DNA of 64,000 nucleotides from Platycnemis pennipes (Eukaryota; Arthropoda; Insecta; Odonata; Platycnemididae): the NCBI GenBank assembly GCA_933228895.1, contig OW121854.1, positions 132,289,926-132,353,925 on the forward strand, given 5' to 3'. The notes under the pieces are model-generated. The model saw only the letters and a program-made list of their open reading frames with translations. It was not told the origin of the DNA and made no database searches. Of this stretch, positions 52,454 to 62,705 are shown piece after piece. Both the position numbers and the translations under genes were made by a program. Every line of letters starts with the position of its first letter. Positions within the stretch are counted from its first letter, which is position 1.

Positions 52454-54952
52454 ATAATAGAGCTAGAGTCAGAGATACGTACATTACTTTCTGGGAAGAA
52501 TGATAGAGGAATAATAGTAGGCGGAGATTTCAATCTCCCCTCGATAGACTGGAATACGTGTAGTTTCATTGCAGGAGGTAAGGATAAGGAACATTGCGAA
52601 TCACTGTTGAACACCTTTACGACACATTCTTTACAACAGCTAGTAACAGAGCCGACCAGGGGAAACAACATTCTAGACTTATTAGCAACAAATATACCCG
52701 AGAGAGTTCTAAATACAGTTACAGACACAGGAATTAGTGACCATAAAATAGTGCATGCGAAATTTATTGTAGGCGTTGAAAGACATTATAAACCAAGGAG
52801 GAGGGTGTACTTATTTGGCAAGGCAAATTACGACGGTATGAAAGAGGAATTAAGGGAAGCGTTTAATGTATTCAGCGAACAAAGCAAAGGATTAAATACA
52901 GAGGATTCGTGGAGAGAATTTCTTGAGGTCACCCGTAACGCTGTTCATAAATACATACCAAGTAAATATATTAGTGATAATACAGAGCCAAGGTGGTATA
53001 ACGCGGAGGTTAGGAAATCACTAAAGCGACAAAGGGTATGCCACGCTAAGATGAAAAATGCCAGACGGGGTCTATCGGTAGAGGAAAAAAATGAGCTAGT
53101 TCAAAACTATAAAAAATCGAGAGCATTAGCAAGGAAATCATGTCGGCAAGCGTTATCACATTTCAAGAGCAAGATGTTAGGAGAATATTTAGATAGCAAT
53201 CTTAAAGCGTTTTGGTCATATGTGAGAGAGCTTCAGGGAAATAAGTCCACAGTGCACACACTTAAAAATGATAAAGGAATCAGAGTCACCAGCAGTGTAG
53301 AAAAAGCCAATACTTTAAACACCTTCTTCCAAAGTGTATTCAACTCATCGTCACAAAACGCAGTGGAACCACAGCCGAACACTTTCAGTGAGCAAATGCC
53401 CGAAATAAACATTTCATGTCGCGGAATAGAGCAGCAGTTAAAAAGCATAAGTAAAAACAAATCACCAGGTCCCGATCAAATTCCTTCCAGAATATATAAA
53501 ACATTAGCTTCTGAAATAGCCCCCTATCTAGAAATAATATTCAATAAAACACTAAATAACCACACAGTACCCAAGGATTGGAAAGTAGCTAACATTACAC
53601 CTATATTTAAAAGCGGTGATAGGGAAGAACCTAGTAACTACAGACCCATTTCACTCACGTCAATCTCTTGTAAGATATTTGAGCACATAGTAGTCAGTTC
53701 GATCATGGGGCATTTGGATAGTCAGGGATTACTCATAAACAGCCAGCATGGGTTCCGGAAAGGTAGATCTTGCGAGACACAATTAGCTTTATTCGTACAC
53801 GATATTTTAGTCCACGACGAAAGCAGTACTGAAGTTGATGCGATATTTTTAGATTTTAAAAAGGCCTTCGATAAAGTTCCTCATGACAAATTAATCTTGA
53901 AGTTAGAGAGTTTTGGTATAAATAAAGACGTTGTATGTTGGGTAAAAGAATTCTTAAGTGGGCGAGAGCAGAGGGTTGTCATAGATGGTATCATGTCGGA
54001 CACAATCGAAGTCACATCGGGAGTTCCCCAGGGTAGCGTAGTAGGTCCGCTTCTATTTCTTTTATACATAAACGATTTGGGTACCGTAGTTAGTAGTAAC
54101 CTTAGACTTTTTGCAGACGATGCAGTGGTGTACAGGGGTATATCGAACGAAGAGGACACAAAATCACTTAGCAAGGATTTAGATGCAATTCAAGAGTGGT
54201 GCGACAAATGGCAGTTAGAACTCAACCTTAAAAAGTGTGTAGCTATCAATTTTTGGAGGAGGAATAATTCGATAGAGCGATCCTATAGAATTAATAACAC
54301 GAAGATCGAAAACGTTGAAACCGTAAGATATTTAGGTGTAACAATCACTAAAGATTTATCGTGGGGAAGACACATAAGGGAAATATGCGGCCGAGCGAAG
54401 AGAAAGCTAGGATTTATAAAAAGAGTACTTGGGAAATGTGATGAGAAGACAAAAGAGCGATGCTACTTTTCACTAGTTAGGCCCCACCTTGAGTATGCAG
54501 CCAGTGTATGGGATCCTAATGAATTAGGTTTGATTCGAGAACTAGACAGTGTGCAGCGTAGAGCAGCTAGGTTCGTCAAAAGGTGTTACGATAGGTTGAG
54601 TAGTGTATCAGATTTAATACAAGAATTAGGGTGGGAATCATTATCAGAGCGTAGATTAAAGTTCAGATTAAATCTATTGCAGAAATTTCAATCGGATAGC
54701 TTTACTGAAGATGTTAGGCACATATTAAAAACACCAGCGTATTATGCTAGATTCGACCAGATAAATAAGATTAGAGAGATAGATTGTCGTACAGATAGAT
54801 TCAAAATGGCATTTTTCCCCCGTACTATAAGAGAACAGAATAGGCAGCATAGGAAAGGGATAGGTAGAGGAAATATTTTAGAGTATTCTGTAGTGCATGA
54901 TGCATGTATTAACCCCTCAAATACTATAGATACTAACAATCTAGTTGCATGA
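52454..54952 (+). CDS. CR1-B ORF2, endonuclease-truncated but RT intact (partial)
   Basis: The frame is open from 52448 through 54952, with no ATG at its true start because the 5' end is missing. It begins in the endonuclease (LLSGKNDRGIIVGGDFNLPS, then TRGNNILDLLATNIPE and GISDHKIVH), so the first Asn and Glu motifs are lost. Next come the linker (TEPRWYNAEVRKSLKRQR) and a full reverse transcriptase: NKSPGPDQIPSRIYK, NYRPISLTSISCKIFEH, VDAIFLDFKKAFDKVPHDKL, TSGVPQGSVVGPLLFLLYIN and FADDAVVYRGIS. The C-terminus is complete to RTIREQNRQHRKGIGRGN and its stop. Without a whole endonuclease and a promoter it should be inactive. Subfamily A ORF2 is clearly related but different throughout. Confidence 0.9.
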   Translation: MIELESEIRTLLSGKNDRGIIVGGDFNLPSIDWNTCSFIAGGKDKEHCESLLNTFTTHSLQQLVTEPTRGNNILDLLATNIPERVLNTVTDTGISDHKIVHAKFIVGVERHYKPRRRVYLFGKANYDGMKEELREAFNVFSEQSKGLNTEDSWREFLEVTRNAVHKYIPSKYISDNTEPRWYNAEVRKSLKRQRVCHAKMKNARRGLSVEEKNELVQNYKKSRALARKSCRQALSHFKSKMLGEYLDSNLKAFWSYVRELQGNKSTVHTLKNDKGIRVTSSVEKANTLNTFFQSVFNSSSQNAVEPQPNTFSEQMPEINISCRGIEQQLKSISKNKSPGPDQIPSRIYKTLASEIAPYLEIIFNKTLNNHTVPKDWKVANITPIFKSGDREEPSNYRPISLTSISCKIFEHIVVSSIMGHLDSQGLLINSQHGFRKGRSCETQLALFVHDILVHDESSTEVDAIFLDFKKAFDKVPHDKLILKLESFGINKDVVCWVKEFLSGREQRVVIDGIMSDTIEVTSGVPQGSVVGPLLFLLYINDLGTVVSSNLRLFADDAVVYRGISNEEDTKSLSKDLDAIQEWCDKWQLELNLKKCVAINFWRRNNSIERSYRINNTKIENVETVRYLGVTITKDLSWGRHIREICGRAKRKLGFIKRVLGKCDEKTKERCYFSLVRPHLEYAASVWDPNELGLIRELDSVQRRAARFVKRCYDRLSSVSDLIQELGWESLSERRLKFRLNLLQKFQSDSFTEDVRHILKTPAYYARFDQINKIREIDCRTDRFKMAFFPRTIREQNRQHRKGIGRGNILEYSVVHDACINPSNTIDTNNLVA

Positions 54953-55069
54953 GACCCTTTAGTTGCTTGCTTGCATGTTAGTAGTGTATGCTTGGTGATC
55001 TTCACCCCCTGCCACACACCCTCGCGGTGGCTTGCAGGGTATCGTGTAGATGTAGATGTAGATGTAGAA
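52454..55069 (+). mobile_element. CR1 subfamily B, 5'-truncated, long intact copy
   Basis: Starts inside the endonuclease domain at about 52454 and ends with CTCGCGGTGGCTTGCAGGG, ATCGTGTAGATG and three further GTAGAT units at about 55069. At the 5' junction ATAATAGAGCT occurs twice (52441-52451 and 52454-52464). About 2.6 kb; the best representative of subfamily B here. Confidence 0.9.
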
Positions 55070-55596
55070 GGGTGGCGTCGTCTTACTACACTGTGGCTCG
55101 CGGAAGCAGATGGAAGAGAATTCACGAGGGGAAGACACGCCTGTAAAGAAAAGTGATGTTCTTTTTGGAAGAAATCAGGAGAAATCAGTTTAAAACGCTT
55201 GTAGCTACTGCCTATAAAAAGACTCGTAGGTAATTGTATCCATTGAGTGCCTTCTTTGAAGTCTCTGTTAAAATTGTTATTGAATGTGGAACCATGTTAC
55301 CATGGTAGAAGTGCTCTATTTGGAAGCGCCAATCAGCAGTTCAGGCGATCTTCGGATCACCAAAATCCCCACACAAGACAATCATTGCTGCGAACAGTGG
55401 CAAACGTGCTGTACGACGCACATCGTTGCATTCTAAGTAAGAGAGGACAGGAACCGATAAGTTTTTCAGAGCAGACATCCACATACCTTGCGAGACACCA
55501 TAAGGTCCACCACATGCCTCAAACATGCCTGTCGCACATAAAAAGGATTAGTAATAATATTCTAGTCTAACCTTCTCCATTTAACAAGGATGAAAA
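55070..55596. other. Unassigned spacer
   Basis: No supported feature. Confidence 0.4.
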
Positions 55597-56250
55597 TAGC
55601 AAAGGAAGCACACGCAAAAACATGATGCTGATCGTTGGGTCCTTACACCAGCGTGCTACTATCTATGCTATACATTGCTACACTCGTATTTATGCCATTC
55701 GATGTATTTACTATTAGGTGGGACATGTATTCATATCTCTAATAGTACGAGGAAAAAAGGACATTTTGAAAATGTTAGTTCGGCAATCAATTTCTATAAC
55801 TTTGTGATTATGGTCCAGTCGACCATATTAAGTTGGAGTTCGCAAAATATTATTAACGTCATCCGTGAAAATATTATCTTGGAATTTATTTAAAAGATTA
55901 AGTCTAAATTTCAACCTACGATTTGACAATATTCCAAATTTAATTCATAATTAATAGAGTGGTTACGCAAATATAGTTATCATACCGTCCCTTTACAAAT
56001 CTTGCCGATCTTCGCTTCACACATTCAAGTTCATTACTTAGACCGATTTCGTAGGGATCCCATACACTGGCAGCATATTCCAAATGAGGTCTAACAAGGG
56101 AAAAGTAGCTGATTTCCCGTCCATGATCGTCACATTTTCCCAGAATTCCTTTGATGTATCCCAGTTTACGATTAGCCTGACCCATCATTTGACGCATGTG
56201 TTTACCCCGAGAAAGATAATGTGTCAGTCTTATTCCAAGAAATTTCATCG
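55597..56250 (-). pseudogene. CR1 subfamily A C-terminal fragment, decayed
   Basis: Antisense. Recognisable blocks on the minus strand are GIRLTHYLSRGKHMRQMMGQ (56240-56180), HLEYAASVWDPYEIGLSNEL (56090-56030), RRSARFVKGRYDN (56020-55980), then frame-shifted FFPRTIRD-like and 3' UTR traces to 55597. No intact tail. Confidence 0.8.
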
Positions 56251-57754
56251 CGGTCCGGAAGTCAGAGGCTGGAAAGCGTCCCGAGTACACTCTCGCAGGC
56301 TTGGAGAAAATTTTTAACTTCTTTCCTTCGAGACGAGTGCAAAAAATGTTGCTTTGAGTTGGGCGTCCTTTGGAACTCCCGGGATCGACATATGGCAGTA
56401 GCTTTGGCAACATTGCATGATGCAACACTGCACCATTCCATTGCAACATTCCCTGAGGTTCAATCGCATGTAAACAAATCAATCGCTGCGTTGACAACAA
56501 TATAGTCCGGCAGCTTTATGTCTTTGCCTCGGGGTGGCGGTGGTACTGAGGCACCACACGCTCTGTTGCCAGAAGCACTGTAAGAAAGTAATAGCAAGTG
56601 TTCACGGCAACAGAAGGTCGGAGTGCCTTCGATGTACTCGATGCGCATGGGCCAGATAATAAGTTGAGAACGGTGCTTTCCGATGTGTTTGCTCCCAAAC
56701 ATTTGATTTCCAACAAAGTGAAATCATTGTTTCGAATGTACTCTGAATGTTTACAAAATACGGAATCATGCGAGTTAGCTAAGAGGTTCCGTGGCAGTGT
56801 GTTTCATGTGACGTCAACAACTCGTTTGCTAATGTTGTGAATGAAGAAGCCGTGGTGCTGGCGAAGAAGGCGACTCTAGTTGTCATTGAATTGTGTTCCA
56901 TGTTATGTGGCTTCTTCTCCATTTTTAGCGGAAATTCACATACGGACGATTTTGAGCAGGGCCCAAAAAAGCGAACATCTTGTGAGAAACGTGTTCCGCT
57001 ATGTGGACGATGTGTTTGGAAGGCAACAGAGTGCGTGTGCACGAGATGAACACGTCTCTATCCCTTAATGTCTTAGACCTCGAAATCTCATGTTCTGGTG
57101 CGAATCTAGAATTGGATACCTATTTTTAGGGAACACACAGATCAAGTGGGATAGGTCCAGGCATCGCTAAATACGTAGTAGCATTCCAGTAACTAGTGGA
57201 GAGATTAATAACCATCCCTGGGTAGAAAAGAAGCAGGATGAACGAACTCGAAGTAGTTAAACAAATAGCCATAAATAGATGATAAACCTCCGATTTAATA
57301 GACAACGTTTACGAGGAAAACGTATCAAATATGCAAGCAAGGAAATTAACGGCGTAGTAGAGAGTAAATATATTTAATGTCGTAAACTTATCCAGTGGAT
57401 ATCTCCCATCAACCAAAAAAGCTCATGCCTGGATGCAATTCTGTTTTTTACAGTGGGTCCAACCTCAGAAGTTTAATTCGCTTCACGAAAGACGGGGTTA
57501 AAAGAATGGATGGAAGTTATGAATTAAAATGTTAAGATTGATCCGCCATGGTAGAAACTGAGCGGAAGTTCAAAGCGGAGGACTGGACTTCTATCTGCGC
57601 GAAACATCTCTCGTGGAGGAAAAGTGATTTTTAAGATTCGGCACACCGAAAACTCGAGCTGTACTGCTCGGAGTCACTTTGGAGATAAGTGACGTTTTGT
57701 AGTTCTGAAGGCTCCTGCGCAAGGGCCAAGGCGCATCGGAATCCTCCACAGAGC
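56251..57754. other. Unassigned spacer with protein-like frame
   Basis: A plus-strand frame near 56598-56840 (DNKLRTVLSDVFAPKHLISN, then KSLFRMYSECLQ) looks protein-like and appears to continue in another frame (VVNEEAVVLAKKATLVV) to about 56890. I do not recognise the family, and there is no clear splice support. Confidence 0.3.
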
Positions 57755-57820
57755 TACGCTCGGTGATCGTCACCCCCTGCCGCACACCCTCGCGGTGGCT
57801 CGCAGGGTGTCACGCAGGAA
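57755..57820 (+). mobile_element. CR1 3'-end remnant
   Basis: TCACCCCCTGCCGCACACCC, then TCGCGGTGGCTCGCAGGG and GTCACGCAGG: the CR1 tail with a few changes, without coding sequence upstream. Confidence 0.7.
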
Positions 57821-59647
57821 ATGGTGCGTATGGAAAGCCACGGAGCGATTCGAAAACGAGACGGAAAAGTCGTCGAAAAAGACGAAGGGTTAGCTGGGAA
57901 GGGACTTGAGTCTGGGATCCCTCCCGAGATGAAGGCAGGAAGTGACGTGAGAGGAATAATATCACGATAATCCCTTGGAATTTTGTCGCCTATCCTGCGA
58001 AAAAGAGAACATGTTGGGTCATCTTCAGACAAACTGTGATGACATTGACGACATTTGAAGTGGGGATAAATGTATTGCGTAGTCATGCATGGAAAAAGGC
58101 TGACATTTATTCCATCAGATGTTCTTCAAGAGTCATTCTCAATGATTCATATTATATGCGCGTATTTATATATATATCCCAAAATGATTCCTAATTAAAG
58201 CATGAGTGAGAGAAGAAATGATGGTTCACTTTCAGTGACTGTCACAGTAAAACTTATTTTACCGAATGCGGAAATTTCATCGAGTGTTTCTTCCTAAAGG
58301 CACCGAATGAAAGCAATAAACGGGGCATTATTTCAAGGAAAGGACGTGACCTTCGATTATCTGTAGGTTGAGTGCTATTAAAACTGAACACGTCCGTAAT
58401 GTGGAATACGATCATCAGCTAAGGAAGGTGCTACCGCTATTGTTAAACTCAAAAGGTAATAGAGATTCTAATCTATATACGCAAAGTATATATCTAAAAT
58501 ATGCGCTACAATGGTCTTGCAGTGTGTTTATTGTGAAATTAAAATAAATCTGTAAGGTTTAAAGAACATAATGAATACCGTGACCAGAAACACCAGAATA
58601 ATTCGAGATTGAAAAAAATGTGCCAAACGTGACGAAACGACAGGAGAGACGAAAACTTTCTTGGCACGAGAGAGGGGACACTTCCGTTTCGCAGGCCGTG
58701 TGATTTCAGTGTGGCGTGTGGTTTAGGTGTGGCCGACTGTGTGCAGATCCTCGACGTAGCCCCGGTCAACTTTATGCGGAAGAATCGAAGTTTCTCTCTT
58801 CTTCCGTGAATTGTGAGGACGCATGCATTTACTCCATTTGTCTAGGCGTAAGCCATTCAGCCAGTCGTGGATTAACCAATGCGAGTGCCTCTGCCTCCGA
58901 TGTGAGTTCTCTCTTCAATCCAACTGACATGATTCCAAATTAAATTTGCTCAATTATTCCGAGTGTCAAACAATTTCAGCTTTCCCGTCAGCTTGCCTTT
59001 ATTCATTCCGAAACTTAGTCGTGCTGTCAACATCTGTTCGATCTGTTCTGTCATCTTCCCTTCAAATCCATTTCACTCACAAATGTCTCCGTTCATGTAT
59101 TGTACAACAATTTAAAAAAAAGTAATTAATCAATTTATGAGGGTTTCTTATAGCATTTGTAGAGTTTACGTGTGTGTTAGGAATTAGCTATCGTCGTTGT
59201 CTATTGCAAATTGACTGCGCTATAGTGGGACAAATTTTCTCAGAATTTTGTATTCCCTAAGAATGATGCTAATCTTGCATCTTCCCGTGAAAATAGAGTA
59301 ATTGTCCGTCACACAACGACCTTGGGTGTGTTGATTCAAAAAGTATTCGCAGGCCGGTTCAATTCAGGTTCTCTTGTGAAATGTGTTTACCAGAGCAGGT
59401 GCAGGCCGTGTTGTGCTGTCATGCAGACTAGCAGCGCAGGCCTCAAATGCGTTGGAAATTGGTCAGGATTCAGGAGTGTAACATCTAAGGAGTCATCGGT
59501 TTATTACGGAAATGATAAACGGTTACTTAGGATTAACGCTGGTTTGGAATCTTATTTGGATTGAATTGCGTAACCACTATTCATAATGCTTCCAGCATTC
59601 ATCGCAGACAATGAGTTTCACATTGGTTTTAATGTTTTCCTATTTCA
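57821..59647. other. Unassigned spacer
   Basis: No supported gene. AT-rich with a (TA)n-like stretch near 58168-58178. Confidence 0.4.
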
Positions 59648-60286
59648 TCTACATCTACATCTATACGATACCCTGCAAGCCACCGCGAGGGTGTGTGGCA
59701 GGGGGTGAAGATCACCAGGCATGCACTACTAACATGCAAACTAGCAACTATATTGTCTCATGCAACTTGATTGTTAGTGTCTAAAGTATTTAAGGGGTAA
59801 GACATGCATCATGCACTACATAATACTTTAGAATATTTCCCCTACCTATCCCTTTCCTATGCTGCCTATTCTGTTCTCTTATAGTACGGGGGAAAAATGC
59901 CATTTTGAATCTATCTGTACGACAATCTATCTCTCTAATCTTGGGGGAAAAATGCCATTTTGAATCGATCTGTACGACAATCTATCTCTCTAATCTTATT
60001 CATCTGGTCGAATCTAGCATAATACGCTGGTGTTTTTAATATGTTCCGAACATCTTCAGTACAGCTATCCGATTGAAATTTCTCTAATAGATTTAATCTG
60101 AAATTTAACCTACGCTCTGATAATGATTCCCACCCTAATTCTTGTATTAATTCTGATACACTACTCAACCTATCGTAACACCTTTTGACGAACCTAGCTG
60201 CTCTACGCTGCACACTGTCTAGTTCTCTGATCAAACCTAATTCATTAGGATCCCATACACTGGCTGCATACTCAAGGTGGGGCCTA
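59648..60286 (-). pseudogene. CR1 subfamily B C-terminal fragment with internal duplication
   Basis: Antisense. The tail (CATCTA)n is at 59648-59664 and the copy is 5'-truncated near 60286 in the RPHLEYAASVWDP block. The minus strand gives RELDSVQRRAARFVKRCYDR, SELIQELGWESLSERRLNFR and REIDCRTDRFKMAFFP. A perfect-spacing tandem duplication (59888-59942 and 59943-59997) breaks the end of the frame. Confidence 0.85.
59888..59997. repeat. 55-bp tandem duplication
   Basis: Units 59888-59942 and 59943-59997 both start GGGGGAAAAATGCCATTTTG and end CTCTCTAATCTT. They differ at one position (CTATCTG versus CGATCTG). The duplication lies within a CR1 copy. Confidence 0.85.
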
Positions 60287-60344
60287 AAATAGTTACCCTA
60301 ATAATAGTATTAATACCCTAGTAATAGTAATAGTTACCCTATTT

Positions 60345-60507
60345 AATAGGGTAACCACGAGGTATTTATATTTCTTCTTTCATCCGTAACGCAAACAATA
60401 AGTTTAATATTGATTGCAAAATACTATTCAAATTCAATTTTATCAAAGGCAACCTCAGATGTTGCCTCTGTAGCGTGATGTAAGGCTGCTATAGAGGTTA
60501 CCCTATT
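60345..60507. mobile_element. MITE-like unit with 12-bp inverted ends
   Basis: AATAGGGTAACC at 60345-60356 and its exact complement GGTTACCCTATT at 60496-60507 bound 163 bp. To the left, GTTACCCTATT (60333-60343) makes a 23-bp near-continuous palindrome with the left end. No target duplication seen. Confidence 0.4.
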
Positions 60508-61689
60508 GAATCGAAGTAGCATTACAATCAACGCTGAACGTAATATTTATATCACAGATGATAGAAGCATATAAACTGGTTGAGGTTACGCGATTGCATC
60601 CGAATAAAAATGAAACCACCTGCATATTACATTTTTCTATTAATATTCTGTGTCGCTATGAACGTTTTCAACTTTTATGATTTTTTGAAGTCAGCCATGA
60701 CAGGTTGCATCCATTCGCGCTTTTTCAGCCTCGAGTGCGTCGCGCCCGTGCCTTCAGCTGATGCGACTCCGATTGTGCAATTGCCTGGACATTGCGTGTC
60801 GCTTCGATCGCTTTAAACGCATTCTGTCGCCCCGAAATGAAATGTCGAAGGCTGCCGCCCCCCCGTCGCTCTATTGATTTCCCTCGCAATCGATGTTTCC
60901 TTCGATTTTTCCCTCCACCCGCCCACGCCCCCCTCCCCCCCCTGCTTTCGTGGCTTTCCGTCAACGTACTCGCGAATCAGCATATTTTAAAAAAATGAGC
61001 CTGATTCCAATGGATCGGCAAACGGCGTGTTAGGAGCGTAATTCTACTACTGGCGTGCCCTAGCTAGACGTGTAAGTACTCGCGTAGAATCTGCTGTATC
61101 TTTGTAATATGGAATTATCATTTAGAGAAGCTTATTTGAATTTTCGCTAATTCGGGGTTAGTGATGTGAATTAAAAAGAACTCTGAGTGAGTTGAATTGA
61201 AATTTTCAAAAGATTTTTTACTGCTTCATTGAATAGGCATGTGACGATGCAAATTCAGTAATTCGATATCAATGTTGAATCATTTTTCGCCCTAATTAGT
61301 CTTAGTTCAGGCCAGTGAAGTATATTCGAGGTGTATTAAATGGGGTGCGCCATTTTTAAGGAGAGTATTTGGCATTTACGCCATAACAATTTTGCATGCA
61401 TTGTTCTTAGACAAAATTTTCTGAGTACTAAAATTCTGTAGTGAAGTACCTGCATTTTATTAATGATTCATAAATGCGTTTGAATCATTGCGACTGGTGA
61501 AAACCAGTCCAGAAATGTATTTCGTGGCTGGTCTTCAATTGTCAGTTCGACTCGACCACGATACGTGCCTGCTCACGGCTCGCAGTGACTCGTGCATAGT
61601 TCCGACTCCACGTGCCTTATGAAGCGACCCGGAGCCGATCCTCGAATGCCTCTGGGAAACGTGCGGGTCATCATGGATCACTTGTCAGC
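60508..61689. other. Unassigned spacer
   Basis: C-rich run near 60925-60942. No supported gene. Confidence 0.4.
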
Positions 61690-61890
61690 ACGCTCTTCGG
61701 GAGGTCAGCCGGGCGTGCCAGGGCCGGGAAGGAGGAGGTGGTGAATCCCCAGGTGACGGGTGCGCTGCTGGCGTGGCCCCAGGTCACGAAGGCGCTGAAG
61801 GAGGTACTGCTGCTCCAAGCTGCACGACGTCGCCCATGTTGGCAACGCCGACGCCGTGAATTCCGAGAGTCTGGGCTCTGCGAGATGGTG
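61690..61890 (+). pseudogene. CR1 ORF1 remnant (SGNH-like region)
   Basis: GTGAATCCCCAGGTGACGGG and CAGGTCACGAAGGCGCTGAA parallel the ORF1 stretch at 43440-43480 (CAGGTGACGAAGGCGATGGG). CGTCGCCCATGTTGGCAACG parallels CGTGGCCCACGTAGGCGTCA at 43520, which encodes the VAHVGVND block. The frame is broken. High G+C fits ORF1 rather than the AT-rich surroundings. Confidence 0.45.
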
Positions 61891-62544
61891 GCTGTGTGTG
61901 TATACATATATAAACACAAAACAGAACAGACAGATGACGGAAACACGAAAAGGAGACACTCAGTTCAGTTTGTTGGTCGTTTCCGCGGACATGGCGCCTT
62001 TTCCGACAGAAGACAGTTGACTGCCGCTGGCTGAGCCCTCTTCGCGGGTGAAAGAGTGGGGGTAAGAACAGGAGGGAGACAGTGGCAGAGGTAAGGAAGT
62101 GGTGGCCTCTGGTGGGAAATGTTCAAACCTGGCTTTTCATACGCTCTTTCTATGAAGGTACGGGCCAACTCACGAGTTCTCACCTGTGGCATTTTCAGAA
62201 AGAACTTCTTCTATGGCAAGGGCAAAACAATTGTCGAAAGTCTTGAGATTGTGGTGGGAAGTATGTTTAGGGATAGGTTCATGAAATGGAGGAATTTTGC
62301 CAGTGGTTATTCACCCTGAGGGATGGTGGTTGTCTCCAATGGAGGGGCAGAAATTGCAAGGGAGGCGGTATACTACGTTGGTGGAAGTGCAGGAGGGAGT
62401 AGAGGAGGATTTGTTGAGGACCGATGAGGAGGCTGAGCGGAGTAGAAAGCACTTGCATCTCGCAAGGTGAAGAGGAAGGAAGGGGTTGAAGAGTGGTGGA
62501 TCTAAGAATATTCCTAAGGTGCTTTGTTGGATGTATACATGTTT
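61891..62544. other. Unassigned spacer
   Basis: No supported gene. G-rich with repeated GGAGG words at 62340-62490. Confidence 0.4.
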
Positions 62545-62705
62545 GCATGCATTTATACTATGGGATATATTTATAATTATTCATATCCCTATTTGTTCGA
62601 GGAAAGAAAGACATTTTGGATCTGTTGAGCAATGAATTTCTCTAATTTTGTGATTATGGTCCAGTCTACCATAGTAAGTTGGAGTTAGCAAAATATTGTT
62701 AATTA
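62545..62705 (-). pseudogene. CR1 subfamily A fragment
   Basis: Antisense piece of the ORF2 end: TTCGAGGAAAGAAAGACATT (FFP-type end), GATTATGGTCCAGTCTACCA and AGTAAGTTGGAGTTAGCAAA parallel 39595-39700. No tail. Confidence 0.75.

Noticed and set aside
56598..56890. Possible exon pair with SLFRMYSECLQ and VVNEEAVVLAKK segments
   Set aside because: Looks protein-like across a frame change, but no family is recognised, so no gene is claimed.
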